Below, piece by piece: positions 5,165 through 5,219 of a DNA stretch of 5,219 nt (position 1 is its first letter; every line of letters starts with the position of its first letter). Source of the DNA: DSQQ01 sp964443075 (GTDB lineage: Bacteria > Chloroflexota > Anaerolineae > 4572-78 > J111); contig CAYUCB010000470.1 in the NCBI GenBank assembly GCA_964443075.1, positions 1 through 5,219 on the forward strand, given 5' to 3'. A program made the translations under genes and the position numbers. The notes below the pieces were generated by a model that had not been told where the DNA came from, ran no database searches, and saw nothing but the letters and a program-made list of their open reading frames with translations.

Positions 5165-5219
5165 GAAGTAAGAAGTAAGAAGTAAGAAGTAAGAAGTAAG
5201 AAGTAAGAAGTAAGAAGTA
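5165..5219. repeat. Perfect tandem heptamer array (GAAGTAA), running off the window
   Basis: The unit GAAGTAA is repeated almost eight times without error to the last base of the window, so the true length is unknown. It starts five bases after the hoxY stop codon. The perfection indicates recent expansion or active homogenisation compared with the decayed arrays upstream. It puts TAA in all three + strand frames. Confidence 0.95.

Overview
The window holds a stretch of a cytoplasmic NAD(H)-linked [NiFe]-hydrogenase operon (bidirectional Hox type, probably group 3d) on the + strand. In order it carries a flavoprotein diaphorase subunit (HoxF-like, 91-1749), an iron-sulfur subunit that is a long NuoG-like protein rather than a short HoxU (2405-4408), and the hydrogenase small subunit (HoxY-like, 4618-5160). 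The catalytic large subunit (HoxH) is not present and would be expected just past the right edge. A HoxE/NuoE-like subunit would be expected just before the left edge. By homology, electrons pass between NADH at the FMN of HoxF, the Fe-S chain of the NuoG-like subunit, the proximal cluster of HoxY and the Ni-Fe site of HoxH.

The operon is interrupted between hoxF and the NuoG-like gene. About 600 bp of visibly more AT-rich DNA carries two small genes on the opposite strand: a DUF7718-like gene broken by one extra base (2323-1999) and a DUF5647-like gene (2011-1718) that overlaps it by 13 nt. The second gene runs tail-to-tail into hoxF with a 32-nt antisense overlap. A recognisable minus-strand promoter lies in the short divergent gap before the NuoG-like gene. 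This looks like an acquired cassette.

Every spacer on the hydrogenase side of the window carries period-7 DNA, each with a different heptamer: ATTCAYA-like before hoxF (52-79), CGTAAAA (4411-4438, with an inverted partner at 4461-4474), a degenerate GGCGGTC-like array before hoxY (4568-4602), and a clean GAAGTAA array starting 5 nt after hoxY and running off the window (5165-5219). The spacer made by the antisense cassette has none that I can see.

The most likely source is a member of the Chloroflexota (Anaerolineae-like), judged from the protein style, the DUF5647/DUF7718 pair and heptamer-rich intergenic DNA. Filamentous cyanobacteria share the last two traits. This assignment is an inference made without a database search. 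Notable protein features are a HoxF N-terminal ferredoxin-like domain in which all four cluster cysteines are replaced, and a NuoG-like subunit that stops before the usual C-terminal molybdopterin-dinucleotide-binding domain.
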